DNA from: a bacterium
GTDB lineage: Bacteria > Elusimicrobiota > Elusimicrobia > UBA1565 > UBA9628
Direction of reading: 5' to 3'
NCBI GenBank assembly: GCA_021799485.1
Contig: JAJZAK010000003.1
Coordinates: forward strand, 1-64,000
DNA length: 64,000 bases
The notes beneath the pieces are model-generated. The model made no database searches, was not told the origin of the DNA, and saw nothing but the letters and a program-made list of their open reading frames with translations. This document shows, piece after piece, positions 16,726 through 26,524 of this stretch. A program made the translations under genes and the position numbers. Position 1 is the first letter of the stretch. Every line of letters begins with the position of its first letter.

Positions 16726-18021
16726 ATGGCGCTTCTCGAACGCATCGAGGGATCGAAGGCCGCGATCGGGATCGTGGGCCTGGGCTACGTGGGGCTTCCC
16801 CTCGCGGCGGCCTTCGCCGAGAGGGGTTTCTCCGTGACGGCCTTCGAGTCGGATGCCGCGCGCGCCGCGGCGCTGCGGGCGGGGAGGTCCTATGTACCCG
16901 ACGTTTCCTCGGAACGATTGAAGCCGCTCGTGAGGGCCGGCGTCTTGCGCGTCGCGAAGGGGCCGGCCGATTTCGCCGCGCAGGATGTCGTCGTCTTCTG
17001 CGTCCAGACGCCTTGGCGCAAGACCCAGGAGCCGGACATGGGCCCTCTCGTGTCGGCGGCGACCGCGGCGGCGCGCCATCTCAAGCGCGGCTCGCTCGTG
17101 ATCGTCGAGAGCACGACATGGCCCGGAGCGACCGAGGAGATTTTAAGGCCCGTCCTGGAGGCGTCGGGCTTGAGGGCCGGAAGGGATTTCCATCTCGCCT
17201 TCTCCCCCGAGAGAATCGACCCGGGAAACCCCCGCTACGGGCTTGCGAACACCCCGAAGGTCGTGGGCGGCCTGGATGTCGCCGCGACGAAGCAGGCCGC
17301 CGCCCTTTACTCCAAGATCGTCGAACGCGTCGTCCCGGTGTCCTCCGCCCGGGCGGCGGAGCTCGTGAAGCTCCTTGAGAACTCCTTCCGCGCGGTCAAT
17401 ATCGCGCTCGTGAGCGAAATCGCCCGGATTTGCCGGGCGCTCCGGCTCGACGTCTGGGAGGTCATCGCGGCCGCCGCGACGAAGCCCTTCGGCTTCATGC
17501 CCTTCTACCCCGGCCCCGGCATCGGCGGCCACTGCATCCCGAAGGACCCCAAACTCCTCGCTTGGAAGATGAAGAGCCTCAATTTCGAGGCGCGCATGGT
17601 CGAGCTCGCCTCCGCGATCAACGCCGCGATGCCGCAGTACGCCGTGGAACGATTAACCGAAGCCTTGAACGACTCTCAAAAACCGCTTAAAGGAAGCCGC
17701 GTTTTGATCCTGGGCGTGGCGTACAAGCCCGGGGTTCCGGACACCCGGGAGTCCCCGGCGATCGACGTCATGACGCTTCTTTGGCGCGCGGGCGCCAAGG
17801 TTTTCTACCACGACCCCTTCGTGCCGGCGGTCGAGGCCGGAGGGCGCCGATTAAAGAGCGTCGGACTGACGGCCGCCGTCCTTTCCCGCGCGGACGCGGT
17901 CGCGATACTCACGGCGCACCCGGACGTCGACTATGAGCTCGTTTTCAAGCGCGCCAAGATTCTTTTCGACGCCCGCAACGCTCTCCCCAAGCGCAAGCGC
18001 CCGGGCCTCTACCGCCTGTGA
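16726..18021 (+). CDS. nucleotide sugar dehydrogenase (WecC/WbpA-type)
   Basis: IGIVGLGYVGLPLAAAFAERGFSVTAFESD, FSPERIDPGNPRYGLANTPKVVGG, GPGIGGHCIPKDP. Confidence 0.93.
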   Translation: MALLERIEGSKAAIGIVGLGYVGLPLAAAFAERGFSVTAFESDAARAAALRAGRSYVPDVSSERLKPLVRAGVLRVAKGPADFAAQDVVVFCVQTPWRKTQEPDMGPLVSAATAAARHLKRGSLVIVESTTWPGATEEILRPVLEASGLRAGRDFHLAFSPERIDPGNPRYGLANTPKVVGGLDVAATKQAAALYSKIVERVVPVSSARAAELVKLLENSFRAVNIALVSEIARICRALRLDVWEVIAAAATKPFGFMPFYPGPGIGGHCIPKDPKLLAWKMKSLNFEARMVELASAINAAMPQYAVERLTEALNDSQKPLKGSRVLILGVAYKPGVPDTRESPAIDVMTLLWRAGAKVFYHDPFVPAVEAGGRRLKSVGLTAAVLSRADAVAILTAHPDVDYELVFKRAKILFDARNALPKRKRPGLYRL

Positions 18022-18046
18022 GCCTCGGCGGGAAGGGGCCGCGGCC

Positions 18047-19081
18047 ATGAGCGACATCCTGGATCGTATCCGCAAGGCCCGCCGGGAGCGGTCTCTTGAC
18101 GGCCTTCTTCAAGTATTGATCGAACGCGCGGTGCCGGAAACCGAGCGCGCGGAGGCCCTCGAGCAAGCCCGCGCCCTGGCCGCGGAGGGACGGCCCTCCG
18201 CCGTGAGTCAAGCGGCGGAGGGGGCGAGAGCCCTTCCGGCGGTTCTTCAGTCGATGGCCGAAGGCCTGATGGTGGTCGACGAGCAGGGGCATATCCTCCT
18301 TCTTGAGGCGCCGCCCGAGGCCGAGTCGGCCCAACCGGGATCGGCGCTGGCGGTCACCGCCGAGGGGGAAAGGGAACTCGCCCACCTTGAGCGCGATTTC
18401 GTCGCGCGCGTGACCCACGATCTGCGGGCCCCCCTGACCTCCATCCGCGCGGCGCTCGAGATTCTTGAGGGAGAGCGCAAGGAGTCCCTTACGGAGGCCG
18501 AGAAGCGCCTTTTGGACACGGCGCTCGGCAACGCGGATCGCCTCGCCTCCATGATCAATACGATCCTCGACTTCTCGAAGATCGCCGAGGGCCAGATGTC
18601 GGTCCATCCGGCCAAGGAAGACGCCGCCGCGATCGCCCTCGAGGCCCGCGACTGCCTGGCCCCCTGGGCGAGGAAAAAAAGGATCGAGATCGAGCTATCC
18701 GCGGCGCCGGGGATGCTCCCTGTCGCGGCCGACCGTCTGCGCGTCGTCCAGGTCCTCGTCAATCTCCTCTCCAACGCCATCAAGTTCACTCCCGTGGGCG
18801 GCAAGATATCGATGTCGGTCGGGCCGGATTTCCGAACGCCGGAGAAAGCCGCGGTCTTTTCGGTCTCCGACAACGGCCTTGGCATCCCCAAGGACAGCCT
18901 GGGGAAGCTTTTCGAGAAGTTCTCCCAGGCTCCGAGCCCGCACGCCGCCGCCGGCACGGGGCTCGGTCTTGCGATATCGAAGGCGCTTGTTCACCTGCAC
19001 CAGGGGCGCATCTGGGCGGAGAGCGAGGAGGGGCGGGGCGCGGCCTTTTTCTTCACGATTCCTTTCTGGACGGCTCCGTAA
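18047..19081 (+). CDS. sensor histidine kinase
   Basis: HisKA FVARVTHDLRAPLTSIRAALEIL, HATPase NLLSNAIKFTPVGG, DNGLGIPKDSLGKLFEKF, GTGLGLAISKALV. Confidence 0.95.
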   Translation: MSDILDRIRKARRERSLDGLLQVLIERAVPETERAEALEQARALAAEGRPSAVSQAAEGARALPAVLQSMAEGLMVVDEQGHILLLEAPPEAESAQPGSALAVTAEGERELAHLERDFVARVTHDLRAPLTSIRAALEILEGERKESLTEAEKRLLDTALGNADRLASMINTILDFSKIAEGQMSVHPAKEDAAAIALEARDCLAPWARKKRIEIELSAAPGMLPVAADRLRVVQVLVNLLSNAIKFTPVGGKISMSVGPDFRTPEKAAVFSVSDNGLGIPKDSLGKLFEKFSQAPSPHAAAGTGLGLAISKALVHLHQGRIWAESEEGRGAAFFFTIPFWTAP

Positions 19082-19088
19082 GGGCTCC

Positions 19089-19841
19089 CTAAAACTGGCG
19101 GGCGAGAACATAGGCGCCGACCGCCGCCGCCCCCGCCCTTCGGAGCGTCCGGGCGCATTCCTCCAGCGAAGCGGTCGAGGTCGCGACGTCGTCGATCAGG
19201 AGAAAGCGGCGGCCATGGATCGCGCTTGCCGGCAGCGCGGGCTCAAAGGCGTCCGACACGGCCGCCATCCTTTCCTCGCGGGTCAGGCTGACGAGAGGCA
19301 TCGTGCGCCGGGAGCGGCGCAGGGCATGGACGATCGGGAGGCCCGTCTCGCGGAAGAAGCCTCGCGCGAGAAGTTCCGCCTGGTTGTAGCCGCGCTCCCT
19401 CATGCGCCGCCAGTGGAGAGGCATGGGGACCGCCGCCTCGAAGTCCGAGAGTTCGGGGTAGCAGGAGAATCGTCCCCCCATGGCCGAGCCCAGTTCCAGG
19501 GCGGCGCGCTGATGCCCCAGGTATTTGAAGGCCCGGATCGCCGAAACGGCGGCGTCGCGGTAGGCGTAGAGGGCGACGATGGGACGGCAGTCGCGCTTCT
19601 TGCCTCGGCAGGGCGGGCATTCAGGACGGCTTCCGGAGAGAGGCGAGCCGCAGGCGAGGCAGAAGGGCCGGAGAATCAGCCGCGTCTTCCTATGGAGGCA
19701 GTCGCGGCAGAGCCCGCCGCGACTTTCTTCCTTGATGTCTTGCAGGCAATGGGCGCAGCTTTCCGGCCAGAGCCACCGGCCGAGGAGCTTGCCGAGCCTG
19801 TCGATCAAGGGGCCGCGCAATCTTGGCCATGCCGCCTTCAT
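19089..19841 (-). CDS. comF: ComF family / double zinc ribbon phosphoribosyltransferase
   Basis: CAHCLQD..CRDC...CLACGSPL..CPPC; PMPLHWRRMRERGYNQAELLARG; FLLIDDVATSTASLEECARTL. Confidence 0.92.
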   Translation of the reverse strand: MKAAWPRLRGPLIDRLGKLLGRWLWPESCAHCLQDIKEESRGGLCRDCLHRKTRLILRPFCLACGSPLSGSRPECPPCRGKKRDCRPIVALYAYRDAAVSAIRAFKYLGHQRAALELGSAMGGRFSCYPELSDFEAAVPMPLHWRRMRERGYNQAELLARGFFRETGLPIVHALRRSRRTMPLVSLTREERMAAVSDAFEPALPASAIHGRRFLLIDDVATSTASLEECARTLRRAGAAAVGAYVLARQF

Positions 19842-19929
19842 ACTTATATAACGGTTTGCCCCCCTAAAAAGTTCAAAAAATATACAATGATTATTAAGTA
19901 GCCGCATTACTTTAATTAAGGAGGAGAAC

Positions 19930-20160
19930 ATGGCCGACGAGAAAAAGGAAGAGGGCGCCCAGAATTGCCGCAAGTGCGGCGGATGCAAGTTTTTTGCCGG
20001 AATGCTTGTGGGGCTTCTTCTCGCGGGGACGGGGCTGGGGATTTACCTGGCCGGCACATGCGGCCACTGCCGCTCGGTCTCGATGATGAAGGCGGGCTGC
20101 CCCTTCAGCGGGCCGATGGGCCAGATGGCCCCGATGGGCCGCGCCCCGGCGGGGCGTTAA
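19930..20160 (+). CDS. small Cys-rich single-TM protein, hypothetical
   Basis: strong SD aaggaggag; CRKCGGCKFF-TM-CGHCRS...C; Met/Gly/Pro-rich tail. Confidence 0.6.
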   Translation: MADEKKEEGAQNCRKCGGCKFFAGMLVGLLLAGTGLGIYLAGTCGHCRSVSMMKAGCPFSGPMGQMAPMGRAPAGR

Positions 20161-21529
20161 GAGAGCCCTGTCTTTTCAGAGACTCTAAAACTTCCTGGGC
20201 GAAGCCCGGGAGCGAAGGGTCGCGCGCCCCCATCACGAGGATGAGGTCGCCCGCTTTCGACTCCTTGGCGAGTTCCCGGGGGAGCTCCTCGCGCGCGGGC
20301 GCGAATACCGCCCGGCGTCCGCGCGCCGCGATTTCCCGGACGAAATCCTCCGCCGAGATGTCCTTGGCGGTCGTCCCGCCGGCGTAATAAATCTCGGTCA
20401 TCCACAGACGGTCCCCGGGCCGAAGCCCCGTCGAGAGAGCCTCGATGAATTCCTTCCTCATGAACCGCGCGGGAAAATATCCGTGGAGCTGGAAGACGGC
20501 GAGCACGCGCTTGGCGCGCAGGCGGGCGGCCGCGAGAGCGGCGGCGACTTTCGCCGGGTTGTGGGCATAATCGTCGACCACCTCGACGCCCCCCGCGCGG
20601 CCGACGAGCTCGAATCGGCGGGCGATGCCCGCGAAATTCTTGAGAGCCTTCGCCGCCGCCTCCAGGGGGACGCCGCAGGCATGCGCGGCGGCCGTTGCCG
20701 CGAGCGCGTTCTCGGCATTGTGGAGCCCCGGCCATGAGATGGAAAAGGGGATGCCTCGAAGCTCGAAGCGGGAGCCCTCGGGGCCCAGGGAGAGATTCTC
20801 CGCCCGGATATCGCCCCGCTCGAAGCCGAAGGTTCGCGCGCCTCCGTGGAAGGCGCCGAGGCCCGGGGCGTCGGCCGCAAGAAACGTCTTGGAGCGCGAT
20901 TGAAACTCGTGGAACATCCGCTCGAGCTCCGGGATGTCCTTGTGATCCTTGGAGATGTTGAGGAGGACGCCGATTTCCGGCCGGTGGCGGACAATCGTCC
21001 CGTCGCTCTCGTCCGCCTCGACGACGAGCCGCAGCGACCGCCCTCGCCAGGCGTTTCCGATGAGCCCCCGCGCCTTGAGGGCGACGAGTTCCCCTCCCGT
21101 GATGATCGAGGGGTCGAGACCCGCTTCCTCCAGGATTTCAAAGAGCATGCCGGCGACGGTGGACTTGCCGCTTGTTCCGGCGATCGCGACCGAGCGGAAC
21201 GCCTCGACGTGGGCCGAGAGCTCGTCGGCCCTGTGGCGCACGGGAATGCCGAGCGCCTTGGCGCGAGCCAAGTCGGGGATCTTGTCCTCGACGGCTCCGG
21301 AGGCGACGACGTAGTCGGGCTTATTATTAATGAAAGCGCTCGCGTCCTGCGGAAAGACCCTAAGCCCCAGCGCCGCGAGCTTTTCGCGGACGGCGCGGCT
21401 CTGCCCGCGGTCGAAGCTCCGGTCCGAGCCGCAGGCGCGGCCGCCGCCCATCAGGTGGAACTGAGCGAGAGCGCTCATTCCGCTTCCCGCGACGCCGACA
21501 AAATGGATCAGGGGGATCGATTGGGGCAT
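20105..21529 (-). CDS. murC: Mur ligase family protein (UDP-N-acetylmuramate-L-alanine ligase-like)
   Basis: HFVGVAGSGMSALAQF, VAIAGTSGKSTVAGML, VVEADESDGTI, VVDDYAHNPAKVAAAL. Confidence 0.88.
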   Translation of the reverse strand: MPQSIPLIHFVGVAGSGMSALAQFHLMGGGRACGSDRSFDRGQSRAVREKLAALGLRVFPQDASAFINNKPDYVVASGAVEDKIPDLARAKALGIPVRHRADELSAHVEAFRSVAIAGTSGKSTVAGMLFEILEEAGLDPSIITGGELVALKARGLIGNAWRGRSLRLVVEADESDGTIVRHRPEIGVLLNISKDHKDIPELERMFHEFQSRSKTFLAADAPGLGAFHGGARTFGFERGDIRAENLSLGPEGSRFELRGIPFSISWPGLHNAENALAATAAAHACGVPLEAAAKALKNFAGIARRFELVGRAGGVEVVDDYAHNPAKVAAALAAARLRAKRVLAVFQLHGYFPARFMRKEFIEALSTGLRPGDRLWMTEIYYAGGTTAKDISAEDFVREIAARGRRAVFAPAREELPRELAKESKAGDLILVMGARDPSLPGFAQEVLESLKRQGSLNAPPGRGPSGPSGPSAR

Positions 21530-21670
21530 GGCTGGCATCGACCGAAGGCTCGCCGGCGCGGAGCGCGCGCCTTTCGGAGCTCCATGTTATCAAACTGGGA
21601 CCATCGGTCCACCCGACTTGGCCTATTGGGCTCTTGCCTCGCGTCCCGCCGGCCGGGTATTCTGTTGGCG

Positions 21671-22372
21671 GTGAAGAGACTCGATCCTCTCCCCGCCGCT
21701 CCCGCCTCCGTCGTCTTTCTCCTGGACGTGGACAACACGCTGCTCGACAACGACCGGGTCACGGAGGATCTCCGCGAGCATCTCACGCGCGACTTCGGGG
21801 CCACAAGGCAGAAGCGCTATTGGGCCATCTTCGAGAGGCTTCGGGGGGATTTGGGCTACGCGGACTATCTCGGCGCCCTTCAGGCCTACCGGGCGGAGAA
21901 TCCCCGCGATCCTCACATGCTGCGCATGTCCTCTTATCTTCTCGAATATCCCTTCGCCGAGCGCCTGTTCCCCGGAGCTCTGGACGTGATCCGGCGCCTG
22001 TCCCAACGGGGTCCGGCCGTCATTCTTTCCGACGGCGATGCCGTCTTCCAGCCCCGCAAAGTGGAGCGCTCGGGCCTCTATGACGCCGTCGAGGGGCGGG
22101 TCCTCATCTACATCCATAAAGAGCATGAGCTCGACGACGTCGAACGCAGGTTCCCGGCGCGGCGCTATGTGCTCGTCGACGACAAGCCGCGCATTTTATC
22201 GGCCGTCAAATCGTCGTGGGGATCGAGGTTGACGACGGTCTTCGTTCGTCAAGGGCATTACGCCAGGGGTCCCGGCCTCATTCCCGCCCATCCACCCCCG
22301 GACGTGGCGTTGGAACGCATCGGGGACCTGCTTCAAATCGACCCAGACGCCCTGGCCGGCGGCGACATTTGA
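21671..22372 (+). CDS. HAD family hydrolase
   Basis: FLLDVDNTLLDND, VILSDGDAVFQPRKVERSGL, YVLVDDKPRIL; GTG start inferred. Confidence 0.85.
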   Translation: MKRLDPLPAAPASVVFLLDVDNTLLDNDRVTEDLREHLTRDFGATRQKRYWAIFERLRGDLGYADYLGALQAYRAENPRDPHMLRMSSYLLEYPFAERLFPGALDVIRRLSQRGPAVILSDGDAVFQPRKVERSGLYDAVEGRVLIYIHKEHELDDVERRFPARRYVLVDDKPRILSAVKSSWGSRLTTVFVRQGHYARGPGLIPAHPPPDVALERIGDLLQIDPDALAGGDI

Positions 22373-22405
22373 ATCGTCGAACGCTAAAAACATAATATTG
22401 AAAAC

Positions 22406-22900
22406 GTGCTGAGCGCTCCTCAGGCGGCCCTTGTTGTTGCCGGAGCCCTCGCCTGCTTCTTCGCGCTCAAGATGCTCTTCGAGCGCACCCTCTACGCGGC
22501 CGCGATTTGGTTTATGGCCGTGCTCATGCAAGGGGCGGCCTTCTTTTTCTTCTCCGGCGCGCCCCTGCTGGCCTTCCTTCAGATCATGATCTACGCGGGC
22601 GCCGTCATGTCCCTTGTCGTCATCACGATCATGGCGGCGCCGAGCGCCGCGGCGAAGCGCCTTGGCGACATGTCCCTCGGCAAGCCCCTGGCTTTCCTCG
22701 TCATCCTCATCCCCGCCGCGGAGCTGGCGCTCTTCATCGGGTCCGGAGGCTTTTCAAACGGCGCCCTGGGAGGGGCGCTGGCCGCGGAGAACTCCTTGGG
22801 CGCGGTTCTTTTCCAGCGCTACGCGGCCGCGACCGAGCTTGTGACGGCGCTTCTCTTCCTCGCCGGCCTCGGCGTTTTGCAGGCGGAGCCCAAGCAGTGA
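22406..22900 (+). CDS. nuoJ: NADH-quinone oxidoreductase subunit J
   Basis: FLQIMIYAGAVMSLVVITIM; position before nuoK. Confidence 0.93.
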   Translation: MLSAPQAALVVAGALACFFALKMLFERTLYAAAIWFMAVLMQGAAFFFFSGAPLLAFLQIMIYAGAVMSLVVITIMAAPSAAAKRLGDMSLGKPLAFLVILIPAAELALFIGSGGFSNGALGGALAAENSLGAVLFQRYAAATELVTALLFLAGLGVLQAEPKQ

Positions 22901-23193
22901 CCCTCTGGGTCTGGGGCGTCTCCCTCTTTCTCTTCTTCGTCGGGCTCGCGATCGTCGTCCTGCGCCGCCAGCTTTTGCTGATGCTGCTGGGCCTCGAGCT
23001 CATGATCGCGGGGACGAACATCGTTCTCGTCTTTTACGGAGGCCTGCGCGCCGACGCCGATATCCTGGGCGCGGCGCTCTTGATCCTGGCGGTCGCCGCC
23101 GGGGAGGCCGTGGTGGGTCTGGCGCTCATCCTGCGGGCCTATAATTTGGGCCTGGAGCCGGACGCCCCGGCCCTGAGGGAATTAAGGGGATGA
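22897..23193 (+). CDS. nuoK: NADH-quinone oxidoreductase subunit K
   Basis: VVLRRQLLLMLLGLELMIAGTNIVLV, VAAGEAVVGLALILRAY; GTG start overlapping the nuoJ stop. Confidence 0.93.
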   Translation: MTLWVWGVSLFLFFVGLAIVVLRRQLLLMLLGLELMIAGTNIVLVFYGGLRADADILGAALLILAVAAGEAVVGLALILRAYNLGLEPDAPALRELRG

Positions 23194-25079
23194 TTCACGC
23201 TCCGTTCTCCCTCCTTCTCGTCCTGATCGCGCCGATCCTGGCGATCGTCGCGGGCGGCTTCCTTTATACCTTCAGGCCGCGGCTTGTCCATTGGCCCATG
23301 CTCGCCTCCTGCGCCGTGGTTTTTCTCGCGGCCTTGAGGCTCGCGTATCTCGTGTCGACGCGCGGCGCCATGGACGTCCTTCTTTACCGCTGGGCGGCCA
23401 CTTGGTCGCCCGGGAGCTCTTGGCTCGTGGACTTCGGCCTGAGGCTCGACGGCCTTTCGGCGATGATGCTCCTCCTGATCTCGACCGTCGGGGGGCTGAT
23501 ACACCTTTACTCCGTCGGCTACATGGAGGAAGACGCGAGCTTCGGCCGCTTCTTCCTCTATTTCCACTTCTTTTATTTCTCGATGCTCGGCCTCGTCGTC
23601 GCCGACAATTATGTCCAGATGTATCTCTTCTGGGAGCTCGTGGGCACGGCTTCCTATCTCCTGATCGGCTTCTGGTACCACAAGGACACGGCGCGGCGGG
23701 CGGCCCTTCAGGCCTTCCTGACGAACCGCGTCGGCGACTTGGGCTTCCTCGCGGCGGTCTTCATCCTGATGGCGATCGTGGGGCGAGGGGACAGCAATTT
23801 CACGGATCTTTTCCAGCTCGGCGCGTCCATCAATCCGACCCACCTCGCCTTGGTGGGGTTCCTCCTCTTCTGGGCCGCGACCGCGAAGTCGGCGCAGTTT
23901 CCCCTCTACTTCTGGCTTCCGGACGCCATGGAGGGCCCGACCCCCGTCTCGGCGCTGATGCACGCGGCGACCATGGTCACGGCGGGCATTTTCCTCCTGG
24001 CCCGCTCCTGGCCGCTCATCTCCCTCGTCGACGGGCTCCCCCAATGGGTCGCGGCGGTGGGAGCGCTGACCGCGATCGGCTCGGCGATCGTCGCCGTGAC
24101 AAAGACCGACTTGAAGCGCATTCTCGCCTACTCGACGGTGAGCCACCTGGGCATCATGGCGATGGGGATCGGCCTCGGAAAGGTCGGCGGGGCGCTGTTC
24201 CACCTTTTGACGCATGGGTTTTTCAAGGCGACCCTTTTCTTGTGCGCCGGCAACATCGCCCACGCCCTCCACAAGCCGACGGCGGACGTCTCGGAGGCGG
24301 GCGGCCTTCGCAAGCACATGCCCGTCACCTTCGGGGCCTTCACGGTCGCGGCGCTGTCCCTCGCCGGCGTGTTTCCCTTCGCGGGCTTTTTCAGCAAGGA
24401 CGCGATCATCGGAGCGGCGCTCGAGCGCGGCGGGGTCATGGCGGTCGCGGGCCTTCTGATCGCCTTTTTAAGCGCCCTCTATATTTTCCGGATGCTCTTT
24501 TTGGTTTTCTGGGGCCCCCGATCCTGGCAGCACCCGCCGGAGCGCCCGCATGAGGCCGGGACGGTCATGGCGGCGCCGGTCTCCCTGCTGGCCGCGGGCG
24601 CATTCGCCGTCGGGATGTTCGCCGTGTGGGGGCATCGTCTGACCGACCTTCTCTTGAGGGGCTGGGCGGGCTCCGCGGAGTCCCTCTCCATTCCCGGGTT
24701 TGAGTGGCCGTCGTTCTTCGCCGGGACGTCCATGCTCCTCTTCGGCGCCGGGGCGGCCTATTTCCTGACGACGGCCATGCCCGACTGGGACCCCGCCTGG
24801 CGAGCGAGCCGACCTTGGCTCGCGAGGCTCTTTGAAACCGACTTCTATTATAAAAGCTTCGTGAGCGGCGTCGTGGACGCCGTCCTCGCGGCGTCGCGGG
24901 CGATCGGGGAGATCTTCGATTCCAGGGTGGTGGACGGCGCCGTCGAGGGAACGGGACCGGCCGTTCGGGCGCTCTCGGCGCGGTTTTCAGCCGCCATATC
25001 GGGATCGCTCAACGATTATTTGTGGTGGCTCGCGGCTGGAGCGGCGGCGCTCCTGGGCCTGGCCTTGAGGACGCTATGA
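23190..25079 (+). CDS. nuoL: NADH-quinone oxidoreductase subunit L
   Basis: LYSVGYMEEDASFGRFFLYFHFFYFSMLGLVVADN, FWELVGTASYLLIGFWY, PTPVSALMHAATMVTAGIFLLARS. Confidence 0.97.
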   Translation: MIHAPFSLLLVLIAPILAIVAGGFLYTFRPRLVHWPMLASCAVVFLAALRLAYLVSTRGAMDVLLYRWAATWSPGSSWLVDFGLRLDGLSAMMLLLISTVGGLIHLYSVGYMEEDASFGRFFLYFHFFYFSMLGLVVADNYVQMYLFWELVGTASYLLIGFWYHKDTARRAALQAFLTNRVGDLGFLAAVFILMAIVGRGDSNFTDLFQLGASINPTHLALVGFLLFWAATAKSAQFPLYFWLPDAMEGPTPVSALMHAATMVTAGIFLLARSWPLISLVDGLPQWVAAVGALTAIGSAIVAVTKTDLKRILAYSTVSHLGIMAMGIGLGKVGGALFHLLTHGFFKATLFLCAGNIAHALHKPTADVSEAGGLRKHMPVTFGAFTVAALSLAGVFPFAGFFSKDAIIGAALERGGVMAVAGLLIAFLSALYIFRMLFLVFWGPRSWQHPPERPHEAGTVMAAPVSLLAAGAFAVGMFAVWGHRLTDLLLRGWAGSAESLSIPGFEWPSFFAGTSMLLFGAGAAYFLTTAMPDWDPAWRASRPWLARLFETDFYYKSFVSGVVDAVLAASRAIGEIFDSRVVDGAVEGTGPAVRALSARFSAAISGSLNDYLWWLAAGAAALLGLALRTL

Positions 25080-26524
25080 CCGCGCCCTTGACCCTTCTGT
25101 GGACGGCCCCTCTTTTAGGCGGCTTCCTGACCCTTCTTCTTGCCGGCGGTGGGGCGCCGCGGCTCCCGCGGCGGCTGGCGCTCTTTTTCGCGACCGCGCT
25201 GTTCCTCTATACCGCAGCCATGCCGCTCGCCTCCGGATCCTTTAATCTCGCGGAGTCGGGGCTCGATCTCGCGTTCGGGATCCGCTACTCGCTCGCGCTC
25301 GACGGATTGTCCTATGCGCTGGTCCTCCTCACGGCTTTTCTGACCATGATCTCGCTTCTGGGCTCCTGGAAGGAAGGGCATTCGGCGGGATTCTGGGCGA
25401 GCTTCCTCTTCCTCGAATCCGCCCTCATGGGGGTGTTCCTTGCCCGAGATCTTTTCCTCTTTTATATTTTCTGGGAGGCGAGCCTCATCCCCATGTTTTT
25501 CATCATCGGCCTTTGGGGATCGGCCAACCGGCGCCACGCCGCCGTCAAGTTTTTCCTTTACACCTTCGGCGGCAGCCTTTTCCTTCTCCTGGGCGCCCTT
25601 CTCCTCGTCAACGAGCGGCACGCCGCGACGGGGCTGTGGAGCTGGGACATGTCGGGGCTGCGGCTCGACGGCGGGGGGCCGCTGTCCGTCTTCATCTTCA
25701 TCTCGATGGCGATCGGCTTCGCGGTCAAGATCCCGGTCTTTCCTTTCCACACATGGCTTCCCGACGCCCACACCGAGGCGCCGGCCGCCGGCTCCGTGAT
25801 GCTGGCTGGAGTCATGCTCAAGATGGGCCTCTACGGCTTTCTTCGCATTCTCTATCCCGTCTTCCCGGGCGTGGGAGCCCGCCTTCTTCCCTGGATCGGC
25901 GGCTTGGCGGCCTTCAACGCGATCTATGGGGCCTTCGGCGCCATGGCCCAGACGGATTTAAAGAGGCTTATCGCCTACTCGAGCGTCGCGCACCTGGGAT
26001 TCTGCCTCATGGGAATCGCGTCGCTCACTCCCGAGGGGATCGCCGGCGGCTCGCTCCAAATGATCAATCACGGGCTCACGACCGGAGCTCTTTTTTTGAT
26101 GGTGGGCTTCATCTATGAGCGCAGCCATAAGCGCGGGCTCTCGGATTTCGGCGCGCTGGCGAGGACGGCCCCGGCGCTCGGCTTTTTCTTCGGCCTTGCC
26201 TGTCTCTCCTCCGTGGGGGTCCCGGGGATGAACGGCTTCGTCGGGGAATTCATGTCCCTGGCGGGAATGATGCGCGCCCTGCCGGTCGTGGCGATGGCGG
26301 CGCTGCTCGGGGTCGGCCTCGCGCCCGCCTATCTCCTGCCCGCCTTCGGGAAAGTTTTCTGGAACGACCCCGGCCCCGGTTCTTGCGCCTCCAAGGTGAC
26401 GGATTTGGACGGCCGCGAGCGCGCCATCCTCTGGGCCCTCTCGGGCCTCATGATCGTCATCGGCGTCTATCCGCGGCCGTGGCTGGATTTCTTCAGGGCC
26501 GCAGCCTCGCGGCTTTCTTTATGA
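25076..26524 (+). CDS. nuoM: NADH-quinone oxidoreductase subunit M
   Basis: FYIFWEASLIPMFFIIGLWG, FPFHTWLPDAHTEAPAAGSVMLAGVMLKMGLYG, AYSSVAHLGF. Confidence 0.97.
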   Translation: MTAPLTLLWTAPLLGGFLTLLLAGGGAPRLPRRLALFFATALFLYTAAMPLASGSFNLAESGLDLAFGIRYSLALDGLSYALVLLTAFLTMISLLGSWKEGHSAGFWASFLFLESALMGVFLARDLFLFYIFWEASLIPMFFIIGLWGSANRRHAAVKFFLYTFGGSLFLLLGALLLVNERHAATGLWSWDMSGLRLDGGGPLSVFIFISMAIGFAVKIPVFPFHTWLPDAHTEAPAAGSVMLAGVMLKMGLYGFLRILYPVFPGVGARLLPWIGGLAAFNAIYGAFGAMAQTDLKRLIAYSSVAHLGFCLMGIASLTPEGIAGGSLQMINHGLTTGALFLMVGFIYERSHKRGLSDFGALARTAPALGFFFGLACLSSVGVPGMNGFVGEFMSLAGMMRALPVVAMAALLGVGLAPAYLLPAFGKVFWNDPGPGSCASKVTDLDGRERAILWALSGLMIVIGVYPRPWLDFFRAAASRLSL

